Shown in pieces: positions 1 to 5,820 of a stretch of 5,820 nt of DNA (within the stretch, counting starts at the first letter, position 1; each line of letters starts with the position of its first letter). The DNA comes from JACZWL01 sp046756445 (GTDB lineage Bacteria > Pseudomonadota > Gammaproteobacteria > Steroidobacterales > Woeseiaceae), in assembly GCA_046756445.1 (NCBI GenBank), contig JBHHWI010000144.1:1-5820 (forward strand). The letters run 5' to 3'. The notes beneath the pieces were generated by a model. It did no database searches. It was not told the origin of the DNA and saw only the letters and a list, made by a program, of their open reading frames with translations. Both the position numbers and the translations under genes were made by a program.

Positions 1-112
1 CGCCTAGGTGCCGGAGCGAACTATCCGAACTTATCAAACTTGCCGGTCATTCACGCCGCCTAGGTGCCGGAGCGAACTCTCCGAACTTATCTAACTTGCC
101 GGTCATTCGCAT
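1..112. repeat. Two 56-bp tandem repeats at the RAYT 3' end
   Basis: Positions 1-56 and 57-112 are direct copies with a period of 56 bp. They differ at two bases within the first 50 (unit positions 23 and 36) and diverge only in the last few bases. The core 'ggtgccggagcgaac' starts at 7 and at 63. The second copy overlaps the 3' end of the transposase gene, so that gene's last codons and stop lie inside the repeat. Copy 1 carries the same codon tail (Asn-Asp-Arg-Gln-Val) followed by a stop, but no gene body. The array may extend left of the window. Repeats of this sort next to a RAYT gene are typical of REP-like elements. Unlike classical REPs, the unit has only a weak internal dyad (ccgg...ccgg). 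Confidence 0.9.
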
Positions 113-977
113 AACGCCGGACCAGCTTGCCAATTGCGACGTCCGAACGATTCAGACGACGACCGATTTCGGCAAATGTGGCGGCACCTTTGCCGATGGC
201 TTCGCAAGCGATCTCCGCACGAATCCGTACCAGCCTCCGTTGCCGGCTTGGTCCACTGATCGTCGCTGGCTCCGTATCGTATTTGGAACAGACAGAATCA
301 ATGATGTCTTCCAGGCTGGACTGCGGCGATGGACGATAGTTACAGTCGCCGAATTTCTCCAGCAATTCGTTACCGCCGGCCAGCCGGCGATCGTCGTCGC
401 TGCCGGTGAGCAATTCCACAGGGATATCGTCAGAGTCCGCAGCGTTTACGAAGTTGTGAAAGGCCTCACGTGCCCGGTGCAAATCTCTGTCGTACTGTGA
501 CAAGACCCAGTCGGTCACCAGCCATTCAAGGGTTCCGCGTCCCAAGTAATATCGGTGGCTACTCCATTGATAAGCTTCGGGTTCTTTCACAATCCCGGCT
601 TTGACGGGATTCAGGTGAATGTATCGAACTAGATGGAGCAGATAGGAATCGTCATCGACCAGAATTGCCCGGTAACGTCGTTCGAATACATGCCCGGTTC
701 GTCCCAGGCGCCGATTGATGTAGTAGGCGTAACGAGAAGCGATCCATTGAATTAGTCGGCCCAGTGGCTCGTCGCTTACCTGGATAGCAAGGTGAATATG
801 ATTGTTCATCCAGCAAAAGGCATGAATGTTCGCGTTGAGACGCGAACTGGCCCGATTTACAAGCCGATTGAGATGAGAATGGTCCGCCGCGCGGAAGAAC
901 AGATCCTGGCGGTTATTGCCGCGCAGCATCACATGATAGATGGCACCAGGTACGTGCAGCCTGGGCTGTCGTGGCAT
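87..977 (-). CDS. REP-associated tyrosine transposase (RAYT, Y1/HUH family) with C-terminal HTH domain
   Basis: This is a single-strand DNA nuclease/transposase of the IS200-like Y1 superfamily and is predicted to cut and rejoin REP-like repeats. From the chosen ATG the product is 296 residues. The opening MPRQPRLHVPGAIYHVMLRG is typical of the family. The HUH metal-binding pair is H60-I-H62 in 'MNNHIHL', and the likely nucleophile is Y119 in 'RYIHLNPVKAG'. Residues from about 220 to 290 resemble the DnaA C-terminal or a related helix-turn-helix DNA-binding domain ('FAEIGRRLNRSDVAIGKLVRR'-like region), an extension absent from short RAYTs of about 165 residues. A GTG at 1010 would add 11 residues. 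The ATG at 977 is preferred because GGAG lies six bases upstream and the family starts there. A weak promoter (TTGGCA at 1052-1047, GATACC at 1030-1025, 16-bp spacer) may lie upstream. The stop codon is inside the second tandem repeat. The HUH and Tyr residues look intact. Confidence 0.9.
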   Translation of the reverse strand: MPRQPRLHVPGAIYHVMLRGNNRQDLFFRAADHSHLNRLVNRASSRLNANIHAFCWMNNHIHLAIQVSDEPLGRLIQWIASRYAYYINRRLGRTGHVFERRYRAILVDDDSYLLHLVRYIHLNPVKAGIVKEPEAYQWSSHRYYLGRGTLEWLVTDWVLSQYDRDLHRAREAFHNFVNAADSDDIPVELLTGSDDDRRLAGGNELLEKFGDCNYRPSPQSSLEDIIDSVCSKYDTEPATISGPSRQRRLVRIRAEIACEAIGKGAATFAEIGRRLNRSDVAIGKLVRRYANDRQVR

Positions 978-1057
978 TCCGGTCTCCGGCTGTGATGACA
1001 GTCGCCACACTAGTCATCCACAGCGGTATCGGCTAGCTCAATAATTTGCCAAATTGC

Positions 1058-1097
1058 CCCGGTAGGTAAACAAGTTAGGAAAGTTCGCTCCGGCACC
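1058..1097 (-). repeat. Degenerate inverted copy of the 56-bp repeat
   Basis: Positions 1072-1097 ('aagttaggaaagttcgctcc' onward through 'ggcacc') match the reverse complement of repeat copy 1 at 24 of 26 bases. Similarity continues more weakly to about 1058 (ccgg followed by a related AT-rich stretch, with one gap). The copy lies upstream of the transposase and ends one base before the stop codon of the FAD enzyme. A short dyad, aattt-gcc-aaatt at 1043-1055, lies next to it. Confidence 0.8.
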
Positions 1098-1098
1098 G

Positions 1099-2511
1099 CT
1101 AGACGGAGATTACCTTTCCGGGGTTCAGAATATTCTTCGGATCCAGGGACTTCTTCAGGGTTTTCATCAGCACGATTTCCTCGGGCGAGCGGCTGATCGG
1201 CAGATACGGTTTCTTCTCGAGGCCGATGCCGTGCTCGGCCGATATTGCGCCGGCGAACGGTATCAGCGATTCGTAGACGTGTTTCTCGATGACTCTCGCA
1301 TGCGTCGTGCGGCAACTATCGGCTAGCACTGAAATATGGATATTGTTGTCGCCCAGGTGCCCGAACGCCGCAACGTAGGCTTCCGGTACGTCAGCAGTAA
1401 TTCTCCGCGTCACGTCGGCGACATACGCCCCGACATCGGCGCTGCGCAGACTGACGTCGAAGTTGCAGGCTTCGCTGACCAGCCATTCGACCTCGCCCCT
1501 GATGGCCCAGATCGCTTTGCGCTCCTTATCCGATTTCGCGATCACGCCGTCGAGCGCGAGTTCGCCGTCGCACAGCGCCGACATTTCCACCTCGAAGCTG
1601 CGGTCGTCCGATTCCTGGCTGGCACCCATCGATTCGACGATGACATACAGGGGATGATCGATCGGCAGCGGCGAATCCGAAGGCCCCACAGGCTTTACCG
1701 CTTTCCTGTAAAAGCTTCCCCACATCACCTCGAAACCGCACAGCGTACTGGCCAGTGACTCTCTGGACCGGTTCAGGACGCCGATCACGTCCTCGAATTT
1801 GTCGCAGGCAAGCAGCGCGACGTTGTGGCTCTTCGGCTTCACGGTCAGCCGGAATACGATGCGGGTAATGATGCCGAGCACGCCCTCGGTGCCGATGAAC
1901 AGCTGTTTGAGGTCGAAGCCGGAGTTGTTCTTTATATAGCGGTTCATCGACGAGATGACCGTGCCGTCTGCCAGCACCGCCTCGAGGCCGAGCACCGAGT
2001 CACGCATCATGCCGTAACGAATGACCTTGGTGCCGCCGGCGTTGGTGGCGACGTTGCCGCCGAGCATACAGTTCGCCCTCGCCCCCATGTCGACCGGAAA
2101 AAACAGTCCCGTCGCAGCGGCCGCTTCCTGCGCCTCTTGCATCGTGACGCCGGCCTGCACCGTCATCGTGTGCGCCGTCGTATCCAGTTCCTCGATTTCG
2201 TTCATTCTCCCCAGCGAAAGGGCGATGTCGTCCGGAGTCGTCAGGCACCCCTGCACCAGACCGGTCAGTCCACCGAAGGGGACGACCGTCTGCCCCCGCC
2301 GGTTGCAGAGTCGCAGTACGGCGGCAACCTCTTCGGTCGTGGCCGGGCAGACGATTGCCCTGGCATCGCAGGATTCGTAGGTCTTCCAGGCAAAATCGAA
2401 TTCCCGCACGGCATCCCCAAGAAGCACATTCCTGGAACCGATGATCTGCTGAATTGCCGAAACGATATCGACTGGACGCTCCTGAAGCCTTAACCGGTGG
2501 GGCTTGGCCAA
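1099..2511 (-). CDS. FAD-binding oxidoreductase, GlcD / D-2-hydroxyacid dehydrogenase family
   Basis: This is a probable flavoenzyme that oxidises a D-2-hydroxy acid (D-lactate, glycolate or D-2-hydroxyglutarate type) to the 2-oxo acid. Counting the valine at 2472 as residue 1, it has 457 residues, normal for the family. The N-terminal FAD-binding domain shows PFGGLTGLVQG at 65-75, GARANCMLGGNVATNAGG at 130-147 and LFIGTEGVLGIITR at 191-204. The C-terminal FAD-oxidase domain shows GHLGDNNIHIS at 371-381, where the metal- or substrate-binding His is expected, AEHGIGLEKK at 412-421, and the ending LDPKNILNPGKV. No signal peptide is seen, so it is probably cytoplasmic or membrane-peripheral. The start is uncertain. 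AGGAG at 2483-2479 points to a start near 2472, where family alignment would also put it, but the codon there is GTC. The nearest in-frame canonical codon upstream is a TTG at 2511, used here, and it has no clear ribosome binding site. A GTG at 2427 would remove conserved N-terminal residues. The exact substrate is not determinable. Confidence 0.88.
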   Translation of the reverse strand: MAKPHRLRLQERPVDIVSAIQQIIGSRNVLLGDAVREFDFAWKTYESCDARAIVCPATTEEVAAVLRLCNRRGQTVVPFGGLTGLVQGCLTTPDDIALSLGRMNEIEELDTTAHTMTVQAGVTMQEAQEAAAATGLFFPVDMGARANCMLGGNVATNAGGTKVIRYGMMRDSVLGLEAVLADGTVISSMNRYIKNNSGFDLKQLFIGTEGVLGIITRIVFRLTVKPKSHNVALLACDKFEDVIGVLNRSRESLASTLCGFEVMWGSFYRKAVKPVGPSDSPLPIDHPLYVIVESMGASQESDDRSFEVEMSALCDGELALDGVIAKSDKERKAIWAIRGEVEWLVSEACNFDVSLRSADVGAYVADVTRRITADVPEAYVAAFGHLGDNNIHISVLADSCRTTHARVIEKHVYESLIPFAGAISAEHGIGLEKKPYLPISRSPEEIVLMKTLKKSLDPKNILNPGKVISV

Positions 2512-2563
2512 TGCTAGCGGCGATTTCCGGACGATACCAACGACAGCACGGGTGCGATATGAT
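2504..2563. promoter_or_regulatory. Divergent promoter region between FAD enzyme and aldehyde dehydrogenase
   Basis: The two genes are transcribed apart from this short interval. A TATGAT hexamer at 2558-2563 matches five of six bases of a sigma-70 -10 box and would give a leader of about 20 bases for the plus-strand gene. No good -35 box lies 17 bp upstream. A perfect 8-bp palindrome ttggccaa at 2504-2511 could be part of an operator. Both calls are tentative. Confidence 0.25.
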
Positions 2564-2574
2564 TCGCGGCCCTG

Positions 2575-2582
2575 AAGGAGGT
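2575..2582 (+). promoter_or_regulatory. Consensus Shine-Dalgarno site for the aldehyde dehydrogenase
   Basis: AAGGAGGT is a full match to the anti-Shine-Dalgarno complement and lies seven bases before the ATG at 2590. It fixes that start and suggests efficient translation. Confidence 0.9.
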
Positions 2583-2589
2583 ACCGAAC

Positions 2590-4029
2590 ATGCGCGAGAT
2601 GCTGCAATTCTACATCGATGGCCGGTGGGTCGACCCCGTGACGCCGAATCCGTTCGATGTCATCAACCCGGCCACCGAGGAAGCGTTCGCCCGGATCAGT
2701 CTCGGCTCGGCGCAGGACGTCGACAAGGCCGTCGCCGCCGCAGTGAAGGCCGCAGACAGCTTCGCGGCAACGACCCGCGAACAACGTATGGAGTTGCTGC
2801 AGTCGGTTCTCGACGTATTCGCGAAACGCGAGGAAGAGGTGGCCAGGGCAATCATGGAAGAGATGGGCGCGCCCTGGGGACTGGCCAGGCATGCGCAGGC
2901 GCCGAGCGGTCCGCAGCACATCCGGGCGGCATTGAAGACGCTGGAGACGTTCGAGTTCGAGGAGCGTCACAAGACCACCAACATCGTCAAGGAGCCGATC
3001 GGGCCATGTGCGCTGATCACGCCCTGGAACTGGCCCATGAACCAGGTCGCGGTCAAGGTCGCGCCGGCGCTTGCAGCCGGGTGCACGATGGTCCTCAAGC
3101 CGAGCGAGATCGCGCCGATCGACGCCATGATCTTCGCCGAGATCCTCGACCAGGCGGGCGTCCCCGCCGGCGTGTTCAACCTCGTCAACGGCGACGGCCC
3201 GACGGTGGGCAGCGCGCTGAGCAGCCATCCCGATATCGCGATGGTGTCATTCACCGGATCCACCCGCGCCGGCGTGGCGGTAGCCAAGAATGCCGCGCCC
3301 AGCGTCAAGCGCGTGGCACAGGAGCTCGGCGGCAAGTCGGCCAATATCATTCTCGACGATGCAGACCTGCAGAAATCGGTATCGAAAGGCGCGGCGAGCT
3401 GCTTCCTGAATACGGGGCAGTCCTGTGACGCCCCGACCCGCATGCTGGTGCCCGCTGACAAGCTCAAGGAGGCGGCCGCGATCGCGAAGGCGACTGCGGA
3501 GGCGACCGCCGTCGGAGATCCGGAGGCGGACGGCACGCAGATGGGCCCGCTGGTCTCGGAGCAGCAATGGAACAAGGTACAGGGCCTGATTCAGGCGGGC
3601 ATCGACGAGGGCGCGACCCTCGTGACTGGCGGCACCGGGCGCCCGGAGGGGCTCGAGAAGGGCTATTACGCCAAACCGACTGTCTTTTCCGACGTAGGTA
3701 ACGACATGACTATCGCGCGCGAAGAGATTTTCGGCCCGGTCCTGTCGATCATTCCGTACGGTGACGTCGAGGAGGCGATTCGGATCGCGAATGAGACGCC
3801 GTACGGCCTGTCCGGCTACGTGAGCTCTTCCAGCATCGAGCGCGCCCGATTCGTGGCCAGCAGGCTCAAGACCGGTATGGTGCACATCAACGGCGCGCCG
3901 CTGGATTTGATGGCGCCATTCGGCGGATACAAGCAGTCCGGCAACGGCCGCGAATGGGGGCCGCACGGCATCGACGAATTCCTCGAGGTCAAGTCCGTGT
4001 TCGGCTTCGAGCCGAGGAAAGCCGGCTGA
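2590..4029 (+). CDS. NAD-type aldehyde dehydrogenase family protein
   Basis: This is a complete 479-residue member of the aldehyde dehydrogenase superfamily. It oxidises an aldehyde to the carboxylic acid through a cysteine thiohemiacetal, probably as a soluble cytoplasmic oligomer. All hallmark positions are present: oxyanion Asn147 in TPWNWP, Lys170 and Glu173 in LKPSE (the Glu favours NAD over NADP), the Rossmann turn FTGSTRAG at 221-228, general base Glu245 in QELGGKS, catalytic Cys279 in NTGQSCDAPTR, and Glu379 in EEIFGPVL. The start is set by an ideal ribosome binding site. It is divergent from a D-2-hydroxyacid dehydrogenase-type gene, so joint oxidation of an aldehyde-derived acid is possible. 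The substrate cannot be assigned, because this branch includes many broad-specificity and catabolic enzymes. No truncation or lost residue is seen. Confidence 0.95.
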   Translation: MREMLQFYIDGRWVDPVTPNPFDVINPATEEAFARISLGSAQDVDKAVAAAVKAADSFAATTREQRMELLQSVLDVFAKREEEVARAIMEEMGAPWGLARHAQAPSGPQHIRAALKTLETFEFEERHKTTNIVKEPIGPCALITPWNWPMNQVAVKVAPALAAGCTMVLKPSEIAPIDAMIFAEILDQAGVPAGVFNLVNGDGPTVGSALSSHPDIAMVSFTGSTRAGVAVAKNAAPSVKRVAQELGGKSANIILDDADLQKSVSKGAASCFLNTGQSCDAPTRMLVPADKLKEAAAIAKATAEATAVGDPEADGTQMGPLVSEQQWNKVQGLIQAGIDEGATLVTGGTGRPEGLEKGYYAKPTVFSDVGNDMTIAREEIFGPVLSIIPYGDVEEAIRIANETPYGLSGYVSSSSIERARFVASRLKTGMVHINGAPLDLMAPFGGYKQSGNGREWGPHGIDEFLEVKSVFGFEPRKAG

Positions 4030-4105
4030 CCGCACGCCGCTTTGAGTCGCCGGATTGACACTTGCGCCCCAAGCCTGAGTTTTGCCCCGGTTGGCGCGTG
4101 AGATC

Positions 4106-4202
4106 GCTTGAGGATTTGATTGATCGAAGGATTTTCCGAGTCAGTGGAAACACTTCTCTATTTCCGAGCGAGGAAAATTCTTCAGACAATCAAAGACTCA
4201 GC
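4106..4202. repeat. Long imperfect inverted repeat (about 31-bp arms)
   Basis: The left arm at 4106-4137 pairs with the right arm at 4172-4202. About 25 of 31 positions match, with one gap. The longest perfect blocks are tttgattg/caatcaaa, gaag/cttc and attttcc/ggaaaat. The 34-base loop contains a second hairpin, AGTG-GAAA-CACT at 4143-4154, which could extend by gag/ctc, and a direct repeat of 'atttccgag'. It lies 93 bp ahead of the lipoprotein start. It could be a miniature transposable element, a bidirectional terminator-like structure, or a structured leader RNA. Confidence 0.7.
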
Positions 4203-4285
4203 ATAAGCGCGTGGACGGCGCACCGTAGCGATGCAACATTCAGGCTGACCCGGGGTCGCAATCAGAAGCACGCGATGATGTGACT

Positions 4286-4290
4286 AAGGA
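4286..4290 (+). promoter_or_regulatory. Shine-Dalgarno site for the lipoprotein gene
   Basis: AAGGA is followed by five adenines and then the ATG at 4296. The spacing is suitable, and this supports the start that gives a complete lipoprotein signal peptide. Confidence 0.75.
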
Positions 4291-4295
4291 AAAAA

Positions 4296-5642
4296 ATGAC
4301 AAGGACTATTCGGACATTCGCTATCGCTACGCTCGGAATCGCCCTGCTCGGCGGCTGCACCGAGACGCAGTTCGAAAAGGCGACCGGCAAGGGCACGATC
4401 AACGCCCTGAATGCGATGCCCGCGAGCCCGTCGGTGAACTTTTTCATCGAGCAGCGACCGCTCGGCGCCATCGGCTACAAGAGCGCTCTCGGGGCGCAGC
4501 CGTTCGACGATCTCAGCTATACGTTCCGGTTCGAGTTCACTTTTGCCGGCGATACCGACCCGACCGAAATAGCCTCGCAGTTTATCGATATGGTTGCCGA
4601 TACCGACTATACGATCCTCGTGACCGGTTCGGTGACGGCGCCGGCTTTGACCGTGCTGGAACGGCCCGAGCGGCAATTCGACGGCACCGAAACCGTGTTC
4701 GAGGTCACGATCGCTCATCTCTCGCCCGGCCTCGGCGACGTCGATATCTATGTCGCCCCGACAGGCACGGTCCCGATATTGGGCGAGGAGCGCGCCAAAC
4801 TGCGCGCCGACGCGTTCGCGCCGCCGATCGACCTGGAAGCGGGGAATTACGAGGTCATCATCACGGCCCGGGACGATCCGGCGACCATACTGTACCGGTC
4901 CTTCGACACGGTATTCGCCGCACAGAATTTGTATACCCTGGCGATCTTCGATGCCGACCCGTCCATCACCAGCGCCATCAGCGTCCGATCGATTCTCAGC
5001 ACCGGTACCGGAGGCGAACTGCCGGACTCGAACTCGCCGCCGACGCTTCGAACGGTGCACGCTGCCTTCGGCACACAAAACATCGACATCTATGACGACC
5101 CGAACCTCACCAGTCTGATTTTCTCCGATCTGGCGTTCCGCGGCTCGACGGGGGCTCTCGCAGTCGCCGACGGCACGTCGACCTACACCTACACGGCAGT
5201 TGGAAACCCGGGCGCTGTCATCGACGCGGAAGACCAGCTCATTCCCCGGGGATCGCGGGTCAGCACGTTTCTGGTCGGCGCGGTCGGGACCGACCTTTCG
5301 AGGATCGCCCTCACCGATACCGTGCGTCCCATCGAAACGCACGCCAAGCTCAGAATCGTGCATGCAGCGGCGAATATCGACCCGATGGACATATACCTCG
5401 TCGACGCCGGCACGGACATTACCGGCATCGGGCCGTCAGTCGCCGGTGCGACTTTCGGCTTTGTCTCCAACTTCGCCGCACAGGCGGCAGGCATGTACGA
5501 TCTCGTACTGACCCTGCCGGACGACAAGAACCCGGTCGCGACCCCCGTGCAGATCGATCTTGCTACGGGCGATGTGGTCGAGGTGCTGATCCTCGACACA
5601 GTCGATCCGACGGTCGCAGATACGCTGCTTACCGTTTTCTAG
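4296..5642 (+). CDS. Predicted lipoprotein with four DUF4397-like repeats
   Basis: The product is 448 residues. It begins with a basic n-region and hydrophobic core ending at ALLGGC, so signal peptidase II should cut before Cys21 and lipidate it. Thr22 and Glu23 follow rather than an Asp at +2, so outer-membrane sorting is likely if the host is Gram-negative. The rest is four tandem beta-rich repeats of about 100 residues with the DUF4397 signature 'LRxVHAxxxxxxxDIY'. They begin near residue 34 (INALNAMPASPSVNFFI, divergent), 135 (FEVTIAHLSPGLGDVDIYV), 251 (LRTVHAAFGTQNIDIYD) and 352 (LRIVHAAANIDPMDIYLVD). DUF4397 proteins are secreted or envelope proteins of unknown function, often in tandem beta-sandwich arrangements. 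No catalytic motif is seen, and a structural, adhesive or surface-binding role is only a guess. The gene stands alone, with a 266-bp gap upstream and a hairpin-rich region downstream. It is complete, with no frameshift. Confidence 0.88.
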   Translation: MTRTIRTFAIATLGIALLGGCTETQFEKATGKGTINALNAMPASPSVNFFIEQRPLGAIGYKSALGAQPFDDLSYTFRFEFTFAGDTDPTEIASQFIDMVADTDYTILVTGSVTAPALTVLERPERQFDGTETVFEVTIAHLSPGLGDVDIYVAPTGTVPILGEERAKLRADAFAPPIDLEAGNYEVIITARDDPATILYRSFDTVFAAQNLYTLAIFDADPSITSAISVRSILSTGTGGELPDSNSPPTLRTVHAAFGTQNIDIYDDPNLTSLIFSDLAFRGSTGALAVADGTSTYTYTAVGNPGAVIDAEDQLIPRGSRVSTFLVGAVGTDLSRIALTDTVRPIETHAKLRIVHAAANIDPMDIYLVDAGTDITGIGPSVAGATFGFVSNFAAQAAGMYDLVLTLPDDKNPVATPVQIDLATGDVVEVLILDTVDPTVADTLLTVF

Positions 5643-5673
5643 AACCTATCTCAACATACCGCGTGGCCGCACA

Positions 5674-5775
5674 ATGGGCCTTGCGGGAGGAGCTGCAAGG
5701 CGCTCGGAGTGAACTGTGATCGTTCCACTGGAGCGACGAGCAACGCAGCAGATCGCCCGCAAGGTCACTGCCCAT
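5674..5775. repeat. Long nested imperfect hairpin downstream of the lipoprotein gene
   Basis: Successive blocks pair in order around a 7-base loop (tgtgatc, 5715-5721): atgggc 5674-5679 with gcccat 5770-5775, cttgcggg 5680-5687 with cccgcaag 5756-5763, gctgc 5692-5696 with gcagc 5745-5749, cgctc 5701-5705 with gagcg 5731-5735, agtg 5708-5711 with cact 5726-5729, and aac 5712-5714 with gtt 5722-5724. That makes about 31 pairs with small bulges, too regular for chance. There is no T-run, so it is not a standard intrinsic terminator. A repeat element or structured RNA is more likely. Confidence 0.7.
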
Positions 5776-5815
5776 CCGGGTTTCGCTCTCGAAGCCCGTC
5801 GGACGTCGTTGCTCG
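5737..5815. repeat. Alternative 9-bp inverted repeat in the 3' region
   Basis: cgagcaacg at 5737-5745 is the exact reverse complement of 5807-5815. It overlaps the right arm of the large hairpin, so the two foldings would compete. Confidence 0.5.
5777..5798. repeat. Compact 9-bp hairpin
   Basis: cgggtttcg (5777-5785) pairs with cgaagcccg (5790-5798) around the loop ctct, with a single G-T wobble. It starts one base after the large hairpin ends, so the whole 3' end of the window is continuous secondary structure. Confidence 0.6.
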
Positions 5816-5820
5816 CCTTG

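Larger units (their letters stand above)
7..1097 (-). mobile_element. RAYT locus bracketed by inverted REP-like repeats
   Basis: A Y1 transposase gene sits between repeat copies in opposite orientation. The 26-bp stretch at 7-32 (and at 63-88) matches the reverse complement of 1072-1097 with only two mismatches in the comparison with copy 1. RAYT genes are commonly flanked by inverted REP sequences that their protein binds and cleaves. No target-site duplication can be checked because the left boundary may lie outside the window. RAYTs are often domesticated single-copy genes, so calling this a unit that moves today is inference. Confidence 0.6.
4030..4295. other. Intergenic region without a supported gene
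   Basis: This 266-bp stretch separates the aldehyde dehydrogenase from the lipoprotein gene and is visibly more AT-rich in its centre than the flanking genes. It contains a perfect TTGACA at 4055-4060, but no -10 box follows at the right distance. No stem followed by a T-run is seen after the aldehyde dehydrogenase stop. Its main content is the large inverted repeat listed separately. A weak -10-like CATAAG at 4202-4207 lies at the repeat's right edge. Short open frames on both strands show no recognisable protein. Confidence 0.7.

Noticed and set aside
2512..3228. In-frame upstream extension of the FAD enzyme to 3228 on the minus strand
   Set aside because: It runs antisense to the well-supported aldehyde dehydrogenase, is Arg/Asp/His-rich shadow sequence, and the normal family length is reached near 2472.
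4055..4083. Promoter with a perfect TTGACA at 4055-4060
   Set aside because: The sequence at the expected -10 position (agtttt) does not fit, and it is over 200 bp from the next gene.
4062..4283. 73-residue open frame between the aldehyde dehydrogenase and the lipoprotein
   Set aside because: It starts at a TTG with no ribosome binding site, crosses the inverted repeat, and resembles no known protein.
4280..5363. Long overlapping open frames on both strands across the lipoprotein gene
   Set aside because: They are low-complexity Arg-rich shadows of a GC-rich gene. Only the frame starting at 4296 has a signal peptide and recognisable domains.
5704..5714. Similarity of 'cggagtgaact' in the tail hairpin to 'cggagcgaact' in the 56-bp repeats
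   Set aside because: Only about 10 of 11 bases match, and the similarity does not extend on either side, so chance is likely.
5643..5820. Integron attC site as the explanation for the 3' palindrome
   Set aside because: No matching RYYYAAC and GTTRRRY core sites are found at the ends of the palindrome.

Overview
The window looks like chromosome from a GC-rich proteobacterium, most likely a gammaproteobacterium. This is inferred from the strong Shine-Dalgarno sites, the high GC of the metabolic genes, a lipoprotein signal, and a RAYT-type transposase with flanking repeats, a pattern best known in gammaproteobacteria. No rRNA, tRNA, CRISPR array or phage gene is visible.

Layout. Positions 1-1097 hold a RAYT-like locus: two 56-bp tandem repeats, a minus-strand Y1 (HUH) transposase with an extra C-terminal helix-turn-helix region, and a degenerate inverted copy of the repeat at the other end. 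That inverted copy stops one base from the stop codon of the next gene. Positions 1099 to about 2472-2511 (minus strand) encode a GlcD/D-2-hydroxyacid dehydrogenase-type FAD enzyme with an unclear start codon. After a short divergent promoter region, 2590-4029 (plus strand) encodes a complete NAD-type aldehyde dehydrogenase. A 266-bp gap follows, dominated by a long imperfect inverted repeat (4106-4202). Then 4296-5642 (plus strand) encodes a predicted lipoprotein with four tandem DUF4397-like repeats. The last 180 bp carry no certain gene but are very rich in nested inverted repeats.

The FAD enzyme and the aldehyde dehydrogenase are divergently transcribed and chemically compatible: an aldehyde could be oxidised to an acid, and a D-2-hydroxy acid to a 2-oxo acid. 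They may form a small oxidation module, but the substrates cannot be read from the sequence. The lipoprotein looks like a separate envelope gene. The least explained parts are non-coding: the inverted repeat ahead of the lipoprotein, the hairpin-dense tail, and the repeats that contain the end of the transposase reading frame.
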